Part shown: positions 52,929 to 60,418 of the stretch, one piece after another
How positions within the stretch are numbered: the first letter of the stretch is position 1
Layout: every line of letters begins with the position of its first letter
Source of the DNA: Sphingomonas oryzagri
GTDB lineage: Bacteria; Pseudomonadota; Alphaproteobacteria; Sphingomonadales; Sphingomonadaceae
Assembly: GCF_029906645.1 (NCBI RefSeq)
Contig: NZ_JARYGZ010000001.1
Coordinates: forward strand, 2,289,208-2,353,207
DNA length: 64,000 nucleotides
Direction: 5' to 3'
Program-made: the position numbers and the translations under genes
The notes under the pieces: generated by a model
What the model was told of the DNA's origin: nothing
The model's database searches: none
Seen by the model: the letters and a program-made list of their open reading frames with translations, nothing else

Positions 52929-53783
52929 TCAGTCCGCCAGCCTGGGGTAGAGGGTCTGCGCAGTCTTGCGGAAGACCCACTCCTGGTCCTCGGTCGACAG
53001 CATCGAGAGCCGATCCTTCGCGGTTGCGAGGATTTCCGCAAGCGTGCCCGGCGAGGTCGGGAAATTGGAGCCCCAAGCCAGGCGCTTCGCGCCAAACGTC
53101 TCGACGATCTTCGGGAAAAGCGTCTCGGGCGTCGCCGCGCCCTTCTTGCTGTCGCCCATGATGCGCGGGGTAAGCTTGAAGTAGATGCTTTCGACCGGGG
53201 CCAGATCCCACAGGCTCTGCGCCGCCGCATAGGGGGCGCCGTCGGTCACGTCCGGGCGGCCCAGATGGTCAAGGATGATCTTCACGGTGGGAAAGCGCTT
53301 GGCCAGCGACACCACCGCCGGCAGTCCGACCGGGCCGGTCTGGATGCACATGGTGAGCCCCAGTTCGCCGAGCAGCTCCCACGCCGGATAAGCGCGCGGA
53401 TCGTCGAGCTCGCTCGCGTCGAACTCCTTGGTACTGCCGCCGGTGAACACCCGCATGCCGCCCAGGCCGCGCTCCACCCAGTTGCGGATCGTCTGCGGCG
53501 CATCGGGTTCGAGCACATCCACCGAGCCGACCGCCAGCAGGCGATCCGGATAAAGGTTGCAGGCGTCGACGACGTAGGAATTGTCGAAGCCGTAGGTGGT
53601 GGACGAATGGACGACCGCCGCCTTCTCGACACCTGCCTCATCCATCGCGGCGATCAGCGACTCGACCGTGCTCGGCCGCTCCTGAGACCAGTCCGAGCGC
53701 TTCCCGAACAGCGGCGCAGGCGGATAGGCGCCCTCGTCGTCGGAAATGACATGCGGGTGAATGTCGACGTAACGGGAAACCAT
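52929..53783 (-). CDS. Amidohydrolase-2 family protein, LigI (2-pyrone-4,6-dicarboxylate lactonase)-like
   Basis: 284 residues from the ATG at 53783 (GAGAGGA upstream). COG3618-type amidohydrolase: N-terminal 'RYVDIHPHVI' (H-x-H), 'RLLAVGSVDVLEPDAPQTIR', 'KIILDHLGRPDVTDGAPY' (close to LigI 'VVDHMGRPDVTKG') and 'LAWGSNFPTSPG', where LigI has Asp in WGTDWPH but here Asn stands. LigI hydrolyses 2-pyrone-4,6-dicarboxylate to 4-oxalomesaconate without metal. The Asn makes the same reaction uncertain. The gene order next to a LigJ-like hydratase supports a lactone or hydratase step. Confidence 0.75.
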   Translation of the reverse strand: MVSRYVDIHPHVISDDEGAYPPAPLFGKRSDWSQERPSTVESLIAAMDEAGVEKAAVVHSSTTYGFDNSYVVDACNLYPDRLLAVGSVDVLEPDAPQTIRNWVERGLGGMRVFTGGSTKEFDASELDDPRAYPAWELLGELGLTMCIQTGPVGLPAVVSLAKRFPTVKIILDHLGRPDVTDGAPYAAAQSLWDLAPVESIYFKLTPRIMGDSKKGAATPETLFPKIVETFGAKRLAWGSNFPTSPGTLAEILATAKDRLSMLSTEDQEWVFRKTAQTLYPRLAD

Positions 53784-53912
53784 CAAACCATTCCTCTCAT
53801 CCGCGGCTCGCTCGCGCGCTGACCTGACAGAACAGGGCATCGGCGCTTCGCGCGTCCCGGGGAATTTGAACTTCTGCTCGGAGCCATAAAATCGAAGACG
53901 AGCGGTGCCGCC

Positions 53913-54938
53913 TTATCGACCCTGGCTCTTGAGCAGCGCGTCGAGGCGCGGATAGACGCGGCGCGCATTGCCCTCGAAGATCTTCTGCTTGTCGCCCTCG
54001 TCCAGCGGCAGGGCATCGACGTAGCGCTTGGTGTCGTCGAAATACTGGCCGGTGTTCGGATCCTTGCCCCGAACCGCGCCGATCATCTCGGAGCCGAACA
54101 GCACGTTGTCGGCCGGGATCACCTTGGTCAGCAGCTCGACGCCGGGCAGGTGATAAACGCAGGTATCGAAGAAGATGTTGTCGAGCAGCCCTTCGAGCGG
54201 GCGATCGACCATCTCCAGGCTCATGCCGCGATAGCGCCCCCAATGGTAGGGCACCGCGCCGCCGCCGTGCGGGATGACCAAGCGGAGCGTCGGAAAATCC
54301 TTGAACAGATCCGACTGCAGGATCTGCATGAACACCGAGGTGTCGGCGTTCAGATAATGCGCGCCGGTGCCGTGGAAGTTCGGATTGCAGGACGCGGCGA
54401 CGTGCACCATGCCCGGCACATCCAGCTCGCACAGTGCCTCGAACAGGGGATACCATTCCTTGTCGGTGAAGGGCTTGCCCGTCCAATAGCCACCGGTCGG
54501 GTCCGGATTGATGTTGCAGCCGACGAAGCCCATCTCCTCCACGCAGCGCTTCAGCTCGGGAACCGAGTTGGCGGGCGGCGCGCCTGGCGACTGCGGCAGC
54601 TGGCAGACCGGCGCAAAATTGTCCGGGTAGAGCTCGGTCACACGCTTGACGTTGTTGTTCGAGACCTCGGCCCATTCGAGGCTGGTGCGCTCGTTGCCGA
54701 GATGGTGCGACATCAGGCCGGCGATCGGCGAGAAGAGCGTGAGGTCGCTGCCCCTCTCCCGCTGGAGCTTGAGCTGGCCGCCCTCGATGCCCTCGCGGAT
54801 CTGGTCGTCGGTGAGGATCGCGCCTTCGCTCGGCTTGGGCGCGTCAGCCGGATCATTCGCTGATTCGACCTGCCTGGCACGCCAATCGCGGAAGCTCTTG
54901 GGGACGGTCGTGAAATGGCCGTGACAGTCGATGATCAT
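53913..54938 (-). CDS. Amidohydrolase-2 family protein, 4-oxalomesaconate hydratase (LigJ)-like, copy 2
   Basis: 341 residues; GAGGAGA before the ATG. 'MIIDCHGHFTTVP' (HGH metal ligands at 6 and 8), 'ERGSDLTLFSPIAG', 'NINPDPTGGYWTGKPFTDKE', 'IPHGGGAVPYHWGRYRG', 'FDTCVYHLPGVELLTKVIP', 'LFGSEMIGAVRGKDPNTG' and 'NARRVYPRLDALLKSQGR' follow LigJ throughout. It is diverged from copy 1 at 1295-2320 and probably handles a related unsaturated tricarboxylate. It belongs to the leftward run between the decarboxylase-like and LigI-like genes. Confidence 0.85.
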   Translation of the reverse strand: MIIDCHGHFTTVPKSFRDWRARQVESANDPADAPKPSEGAILTDDQIREGIEGGQLKLQRERGSDLTLFSPIAGLMSHHLGNERTSLEWAEVSNNNVKRVTELYPDNFAPVCQLPQSPGAPPANSVPELKRCVEEMGFVGCNINPDPTGGYWTGKPFTDKEWYPLFEALCELDVPGMVHVAASCNPNFHGTGAHYLNADTSVFMQILQSDLFKDFPTLRLVIPHGGGAVPYHWGRYRGMSLEMVDRPLEGLLDNIFFDTCVYHLPGVELLTKVIPADNVLFGSEMIGAVRGKDPNTGQYFDDTKRYVDALPLDEGDKQKIFEGNARRVYPRLDALLKSQGR

Positions 54939-55068
54939 GGTGTCTCCTCGCAGCGACGCTCGAGCCGCTTCACGATCGCTTTAGGAAGGCTGCCGTCGGC
55001 CAAGAAATTGAATTTGCGGCGCGGCTCATAAGAGCCGCGTCCAAAAGCCCTGTGGGCACGGCCATCCC

Positions 55069-55101
55069 CAGAAAAAGAAAGCGGGCGAGAATCTCGCCCG
55101 C
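55069..55101 (-). terminator. Rho-independent terminator after the decarboxylase-like gene
   Basis: On the minus strand, GCGGGCGAG (55093-55101) and CTCGCCCGC (55081-55089) pair perfectly around a 3-base loop and are followed by TTTCTTTTTC (55080-55071). It lies about 85 bases downstream of the gene ending at 55187 and upstream of the LigJ-like gene. It may reduce read-through between the first gene and the rest of the run. Confidence 0.78.
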
Positions 55102-55186
55102 TCCAGGTGTGAGCCGGTCCGGGTCCGGTGAACCGGCTCATCGACGCTGCCGCCCCGTCCCCCCGGAGCGAGGCGGCCGCTGCCTG

Positions 55187-56173
55187 TTATGCGCGCTCCG
55201 GAACCTTCGCCGGGTCAACGAAGAGCTCTTCGATCGTCATCCGGCGCGGGGTGAGCCCCTGCTCGAACGCCGTCTTCTCAAGCGCCTCAATGGTCGGACG
55301 GTTGGCTTCGATGCCGTAGGGCAGCGGGTCCGGCCCGACGATCTGCTGGAGCGCGCGATACTTGTCCGCGCCCGCACCGGTGGCCTCGCCCGAATTGAGC
55401 TTTGCGACCCACTCGTCCTTGGCGCGGGTGAAGGCGTCGTTGAGCGACTTGGCCACCCAGGGATGCTCGGCCAGAACAGAATCCTTCACCACGATCGTGC
55501 CGTGCATCGGGTAAACACCGGTGCGGTCGAAATATTCCTTTTCGACCTCGGCAGCGTTCGGGATCAGGTCCGGATAATTGGCCTCGACCTCCTGCCAGCC
55601 GCCCGTCGGCGCACCGGTCCGGCCGATGCCGGCAGCCGCCTCTACGCCCGCCTGCAAATCACCGGCCGCGATCATATCGGCAAGGCTGCGGCCCTCGGGC
55701 GCATGTTGCACATTGGGCGGGAGCTTCAGTTGCGTGACGTGCTCCTCGTCGTCGACGATCCAGGTGACCTTGCTGTTGTCGAGCCCATATTCGTCGATGA
55801 ACACCTGGCGGATCCAGACGCCCGTCGTCACCGAATAGGCGCGCACGCCGACCTTCTTGCCCTCCAGGTCCTTCGGCACCTTGATGCCCGAATCCGGACG
55901 GACGAGCATGCCCGAATGGTGGAACCGGCGGACCACGAAGATCGGCAGCGCGGTGAACGGCCGGCCATAGGCCTTGGCGATGATGTAGGTGGTCGGCGCC
56001 AGTTCGCAGACGTCGAACTCGACATCGCGGACCATGCGACGGAATGCGCCGATCTGCGGCTTAACCGTGATGATTTCGGCGTCGACACCCTCGATCGGGA
56101 TCGAACCATTTCGAATTGCCGATGTATGCGGATGCTCCGCCACGGCGATCTTGAGGTGAACGTTATCGGCCAA
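55187..56173 (-). CDS. 4,5-dihydroxyphthalate decarboxylase-like protein (periplasmic-binding-fold), copy 2
   Basis: 328 residues from a TTG at 56173 with GGGAGAG upstream. It closely follows the 4,5-dihydroxyphthalate decarboxylase family layout: 'FRRMVRDVEFDVCELAPTTY', 'AYGRPFTALPIFVVRRFHHS', 'KVPKDLEGKKVGVRAYSVTT', 'GVWIRQVFIDEYGLDNSKVT', 'LPYGIEANRPTIEALEKTAF', 'LTPRRMTIEELF'. There is no signal peptide and no ABC transporter partners. It would remove a carboxyl group from a hydroxylated aromatic acid before ring cleavage. First gene of the run, divergent from the tandem-HTH LysR at 56631. Confidence 0.78.
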   Translation of the reverse strand: MADNVHLKIAVAEHPHTSAIRNGSIPIEGVDAEIITVKPQIGAFRRMVRDVEFDVCELAPTTYIIAKAYGRPFTALPIFVVRRFHHSGMLVRPDSGIKVPKDLEGKKVGVRAYSVTTGVWIRQVFIDEYGLDNSKVTWIVDDEEHVTQLKLPPNVQHAPEGRSLADMIAAGDLQAGVEAAAGIGRTGAPTGGWQEVEANYPDLIPNAAEVEKEYFDRTGVYPMHGTIVVKDSVLAEHPWVAKSLNDAFTRAKDEWVAKLNSGEATGAGADKYRALQQIVGPDPLPYGIEANRPTIEALEKTAFEQGLTPRRMTIEELFVDPAKVPERA

Positions 56174-56630
56174 GATTTCTCTCCCGCGAGACTGCGAAAT
56201 TTCAAGGAGGATTTGTTCAGCCAGGCATGAAGGCTCTTGGCTGCCAGCCCGACAAGGCCCGCTTTGCGCCGCCCCGTCAACGGGGGCAGGCCTTCTACAG
56301 TGCACTCGACGACCACTTTCAATAGGCCGGATCGCAGGTTTGATAGGCAATCAGCTGCCGCACCGCCCGCGGTCCAACCGCACGCATTGTCCGCCCGATT
56401 GATCAATTCTTGGCGCTCCGCTGCGTTGCACGATATAAGTTTCAATGCTTCCTTGGGTGCCAGCCCCCTTTTGCCGCGGGCTGCTGCATCGACCGACCTT
56501 CGTTATATTCCATAGCCTTATTGAGGTTTCCGATTACTCTTCCCAGGCCATGGGAGATTGAAATCGCGTTCACGGGGCTTCCCACGGAGATTGAATCGGC
56601 GCAACATGGATGACAGGAGAGGAGAACAAC
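56174..56630. promoter_or_regulatory. Divergent promoter region between decarboxylase-like gene and tandem-HTH LysR
   Basis: 457 bases with only shadow ORFs. The second half is more AT-rich than its surroundings. The LysR-divergent arrangement predicts a regulator-binding site and the promoter of the catabolic run here, but a specific T-N11-A box could not be chosen with confidence. Confidence 0.5.
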
Positions 56631-57878
56631 ATGTCTGACGTTCAGGAGGAGCAGGACGGGTCCGAGGCCATCAGCTTCCGCCAGCTCAGGCTGTTTGAAA
56701 GCATCGGCCGTCTCGGCAGCGTCCGCAAGGCGTCGGAGGAATGCAACCTTTCCCAGCCTGCCGTGACCCAGGCGCTGGCTAAACTCGAACAGCGCGTCGG
56801 TGCAGCTCTTGTCGAGCGGCGCGCGAGCGGCAGCTATCTCAACGACGCAGGCGAGATATTCCTCCAGCGCACCCAGCGCTTTTTCGAGCAGACCGAGCAT
56901 GCTCTCATGGAACTTGGTGTCGCGGGCGGCGCCGCCGGCGCGAAGGTCATCGCGAACCGGCTGTCGCGCTCGCAGATACGCTGCCTGATCGCCATCGTCG
57001 ATGAACTGAGTTTTCCCAAGGCGGCCGATTCACTCGGGCTGTCCTACGCGTCGCTCCAGCGCGCCGCGCGCGATCTCGAGGGCAACCTGCGCAAGCCGCT
57101 CTTTCACCGCACGGCCATGGGCATGATGGTGGGCCCGCCGGGCAGCGAGTTCGGCCGGCGGATGAAGCTCGCGCTTCAGGAGATCGAGTGGGGCATCCGG
57201 GAGATCGAGGCCGTCCAGGGTGGCTTCTCATCCGAGCTTTCGATCGGCGGCATGCCGTTCGGTGGCAGCATCCTGCTCGCGTCGTCGCTCGACGATTTTG
57301 TGCGCGTTTACCCGAACGTCAATGTGCGCGTGACGATCGAGAATGCACCCTCCATGCATCGGAGCCTGCGTTGCGGTGAGGTCGACCTTGTCGTCGGTCT
57401 GCTGCCGGAAACACCGCAGGATGACCTATGCTGCGAGCCTTTTGCCAGAACCCCTTACTCGATTGTTGGCCGCCCTCATCACCCGCTGCTGCGCAAGGGC
57501 AAGGTCACGACCGAGAACCTTCGCGCCTATGATTGGGTCATCGGCGCTCAGGGATCGAGCCGTCGGGCCTGTTTCGACAAACTCTTCGCCGGCCAGTCCA
57601 AACCCCGAGCGCCGATCACGACCTGCGCGCCCTCCGGTCTCCGGAACCTCGTCGGCGGCAGCGACCGCCTGACCCTCATGACGTCCTATGAACTCGATCA
57701 GGAGAGTGGCGGTCTCGTCGAAATTCCCTTCGAGGCGATCGACCTAATCCCGACGATCGGCATCACGATGCGAAAGGACTGGCTACCCACCAAGATGCAT
57801 CGCGACTTCATCGAGATTGTTCGCCGACAGACGCTGACCGGAACCCGCGTTCCGGCCCTGCGCAAGGTTGTGGGCTAG
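56631..57878 (+). CDS. LysR-family regulator with two HTH segments, copy 2
   Basis: 415 residues from the ATG at 56631 (AGGAGAGGAGA upstream); an ATG at 56610 is less well placed. Same layout as 31326-32642: first HTH 'ISFRQLRLFESIGRLGSVRK', 'CNLSQPAVTQALAKLEQRVG'; second HTH-like 'LSRSQIRCLIAIVDELSFPK', 'LGLSYASLQRAARDLEGNLR'; effector domain from 'ELSIGGMPFGGSILLASSLD' to 'MRKDWLPTKMHRDF'. It is divergent from the large leftward run and convergent with the aldehyde dehydrogenase, so it is the likely regulator of one or both. Confidence 0.88.
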   Translation: MSDVQEEQDGSEAISFRQLRLFESIGRLGSVRKASEECNLSQPAVTQALAKLEQRVGAALVERRASGSYLNDAGEIFLQRTQRFFEQTEHALMELGVAGGAAGAKVIANRLSRSQIRCLIAIVDELSFPKAADSLGLSYASLQRAARDLEGNLRKPLFHRTAMGMMVGPPGSEFGRRMKLALQEIEWGIREIEAVQGGFSSELSIGGMPFGGSILLASSLDDFVRVYPNVNVRVTIENAPSMHRSLRCGEVDLVVGLLPETPQDDLCCEPFARTPYSIVGRPHHPLLRKGKVTTENLRAYDWVIGAQGSSRRACFDKLFAGQSKPRAPITTCAPSGLRNLVGGSDRLTLMTSYELDQESGGLVEIPFEAIDLIPTIGITMRKDWLPTKMHRDFIEIVRRQTLTGTRVPALRKVVG

Positions 57879-57887
57879 GTCGAGGTC

Positions 57888-59453
57888 TCAGTCCGGTGTG
57901 CCCTCGCGCAGGCGGGGCATGTTGAGCGGATTGGCATCCCGGAGCACCGCCGGCAGGATTTCGTCGGGCAGATCCTGGTAGCAGACAGGACGCAGGAAGC
58001 GATCGATCGCGGTCGCACCGACCGACGTGGTCCGGCTATCGGAGGTGGCAGGAAACGGCCCGCCGTGGACCATGGCGTTGCAAACCTCGACGCCGGTCGG
58101 CCATCCGTTTGCGAGGATGCGCCCGACCTTGCGCTCGAGAAGCGGCATCAGATCGCGCGCCGCCTCATGGTCACCGGCGTCGATTTGAAGCGTCGCGGTG
58201 AGCTGCCCCTCCATTACTTCGATCACGGAGGCGATCTCGGCCAGGTCCGCGCAACGCACCAGGAGCGATGCCGCCCCGAAAATCTCATGGCCGAGGGCGT
58301 AGTCTTTCAGAAACTCAGCTCCGCTCGTTTCGAAGAGCGCCGCCTGCCCGCGGTTGCAACCTGTCGGCACCGCGCCCCGTGCGAGGAGGCGGACCGATTC
58401 ATGGTTTTCGAGCGCAGCCACGCCGCGATCGAAATTGGCATGGATCGCCGAGGTCAGCATCACCTGCGGCTGCGCCCCTTCGATCGCCGCGACGGCAGCA
58501 CCGACGAAGGCATCCAACCCCTCGCCTTCGACGGCCAGCAGGATGCCCGGGTTCGTGCAGAACTGGCCTGATCCCATCGTCAGGGAGGCGACAAAGGCGG
58601 CACCGAGCGCCGCGCCGCGGGCTTCAAGCGCTTGGGGAAAGAGGATGACAGGATTGACGCTCGACATCTCGGCGAACACCGGGATCGGCTCGGGACGCGT
58701 CGAGGCGATTTCCAGGAGGGCGAGCCCACCCGCCCGCGACCCGGTGAAGCCGACAGCCTTGATGTGCGGGTTGGATACGAGGGACGTGCCAAGGTTGTTC
58801 GAGGCGCCCTGGAGAAGCGAGAAAACGCCCTCATGGAGCCCGCAAATCTCGACCGCGCGGCGGATCGCATCGCCGACCAGCAGCGAGGTGCCCGGGTGCG
58901 CAGGGTGCCCTTTCACGACGACGGGACAGCCGGCCGCCCAGGCGGATGCGGTATCCCCGCCGGCGACCGAAAATGCGAGGGGGAAATTCGACGCGCCGAA
59001 GACCGCGACGGGTCCCACGGGAATCCGACGCAGACGCAGGTCCGAGCGCGGCAGCGGAGTCCGTTCGGGCAGCGCCGGATCGATCGACGCTCCCGCCCAA
59101 TAGCCGTCGCGCACGACACGCGCGAATAGGCGGAGCTGGCCGCAGGTCCGTCCGCGCTCTCCGTTGAGCCGGGCCTCGGTAAGTCCGCTCTCGGCATGCG
59201 CGCGCTCGATGAGCGTGTCGCCAAGCTGCTCGATCTGGCTCGCGACGGTCTCGAGGAATGTCGCGCGGTCCTCCGGTGCAAGCTCGCGAAAACTGTCGAG
59301 GGCCTCGTCCGCCAGGGCGCAGGCCCGGGCAACATCGGCGGCCGACGAAACGGAAAACTCCGTGGCGAGAAGAGCGCCTGTCGCCGGGTCGCTTGCCTGG
59401 AACGTCTCCGGTCGCGAGACCTTTGTTCCACCGACGAGAAAGCTGCCATCCAT
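57888..59453 (-). CDS. Aldehyde dehydrogenase, 2,5-dioxovalerate (alpha-ketoglutarate semialdehyde) dehydrogenase-like
   Basis: 521 residues from the ATG at 59453 (GGAG upstream). ALDH superfamily: 'RIPVGPVAVFGASNFPLAFS', 'VKGHPAHPGTSLLVGDAI' (cofactor region), 'AVGFTGSRAGGLALLEIA', general base Glu in 'PVFAEMSSVNPVIL', and catalytic Cys in 'GSGQFCTNPG'. The FGASNFPLA and AEMSS-NP-V-L features are typical of ketoglutarate-semialdehyde dehydrogenases. It would oxidise an oxo-acid semialdehyde, possibly formed by the ThDP enzyme at 60419-62110 two genes upstream in the same leftward unit. Confidence 0.88.
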   Translation of the reverse strand: MDGSFLVGGTKVSRPETFQASDPATGALLATEFSVSSAADVARACALADEALDSFRELAPEDRATFLETVASQIEQLGDTLIERAHAESGLTEARLNGERGRTCGQLRLFARVVRDGYWAGASIDPALPERTPLPRSDLRLRRIPVGPVAVFGASNFPLAFSVAGGDTASAWAAGCPVVVKGHPAHPGTSLLVGDAIRRAVEICGLHEGVFSLLQGASNNLGTSLVSNPHIKAVGFTGSRAGGLALLEIASTRPEPIPVFAEMSSVNPVILFPQALEARGAALGAAFVASLTMGSGQFCTNPGILLAVEGEGLDAFVGAAVAAIEGAQPQVMLTSAIHANFDRGVAALENHESVRLLARGAVPTGCNRGQAALFETSGAEFLKDYALGHEIFGAASLLVRCADLAEIASVIEVMEGQLTATLQIDAGDHEAARDLMPLLERKVGRILANGWPTGVEVCNAMVHGGPFPATSDSRTTSVGATAIDRFLRPVCYQDLPDEILPAVLRDANPLNMPRLREGTPD

Positions 59454-59570
59454 ATTTGGGCTCCGGCTGATCATATTTCGCTTGAAGGAATAGATCTGAC
59501 CATAAGCGAGCGGCGGAAGCCGGCCGCATTACATCCGCGCCCATCTCTATAAGTAACGTGTCGTATGGGG

Positions 59571-60416
59571 TCAGGCGTGGCCTGGTAGGTCGGTCGACTT
59601 CGACACGTCTTCCCATGCACCTAGCTCCGCCTGGGCTCGCTTGATCTTCTGGGAAGCGAGCATATGCGCGTCCGAACCCACGAATAGGCGCGAAGGAGGA
59701 TTATCCGCGGCCACAAGCGTCATCAGAGCGTCAGCGGCGCGCGCTGGATCGCCGGGCTGAACACCGCTTTTCGCAAACCTCGCAGCACGGATCGGATCGA
59801 AGCTCGCGTCATAATCCGCGACCTGGCGAGGCGATCGCCGCATCGAAACTCCCGCCCAATCGGTACGGAACTGGCCCGGCGCGAAAGACGTGACGAACAC
59901 GCCGAACGGGCGAAGCTCCTTCGCCAGGGATTCGGACAGGCCGTCGAGAGCGAACTTGCTGCTGCAATAGTAAGCGAGCCCCGGAAAGCCGACGGCTCCG
60001 GCCATGGAGGTTACATTGACTATGTGGCCGGCGCGTCGCCTTCGCATACCGGGCAATACCGCCCGGATAAATGCGACCGGGGCGAACAGGTTTACCTCGA
60101 TCTGCTCGCGCAGTTCGGCCAGCGGTGATTCCTCAACCGGCCCCTCATGGCCATAACCGGCATTGTTGACGAGTATATCGATCTCGCCAAGCAAAGGCGC
60201 CGCCGTCCTCAGAGCGGCATCGACCGCGTCGGACGCGGACAGATCAACCACAAGCGCCTCGGCACGCCCGGGCGCCGACGCTACGAAAGCCGACGCTTGT
60301 GCGTCAGTGCGCACCGTCCCGACGACGCGATGCCCCGCAGCAAGCGCAGCGCTCGCGAACGCCGAGCCAAGGCCGCGCGAAACACCGGTGATGAGAAAGG
60401 TTCTGGACCCGTGCAC
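59571..60416 (-). CDS. Short-chain dehydrogenase/reductase
   Basis: 281 residues from a GTG two bases after the TGA of the upstream ThDP gene. Classical SDR: 'FLITGVSRGLGSAFASAAL' (TGxxxGxG), 'DILVNNAGYG' (NNAG), 'VNVTSMAGAVGFPGLAYYCS', with catalytic Ser, Tyr and Lys in the 'AYYCSSKFAL' active site, and 'SFAPGQFRTDW'. The family resembles small oxidoreductases acting on alcohols or carbonyls. Tight coupling with the ThDP enzyme suggests that it reduces or oxidises its product; substrate unknown. Confidence 0.88.
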   Translation of the reverse strand: MHGSRTFLITGVSRGLGSAFASAALAAGHRVVGTVRTDAQASAFVASAPGRAEALVVDLSASDAVDAALRTAAPLLGEIDILVNNAGYGHEGPVEESPLAELREQIEVNLFAPVAFIRAVLPGMRRRRAGHIVNVTSMAGAVGFPGLAYYCSSKFALDGLSESLAKELRPFGVFVTSFAPGQFRTDWAGVSMRRSPRQVADYDASFDPIRAARFAKSGVQPGDPARAADALMTLVAADNPPSRLFVGSDAHMLASQKIKRAQAELGAWEDVSKSTDLPGHA

Positions 60417-60418
60417 GA

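Noticed and set aside
52929-53783. Firm assignment as LigI lactonase
   Set aside because: The Asp of the LigI WGTDWPH motif is Asn here (WGSNFPTS), so only a family-level call is justified.
47017-56173. ABC-type aromatic uptake system based on binding-protein-like genes
   Set aside because: No permease or ATPase genes occur in the window and neither binding-fold protein has a signal peptide, so decarboxylase-like enzymes are more likely.
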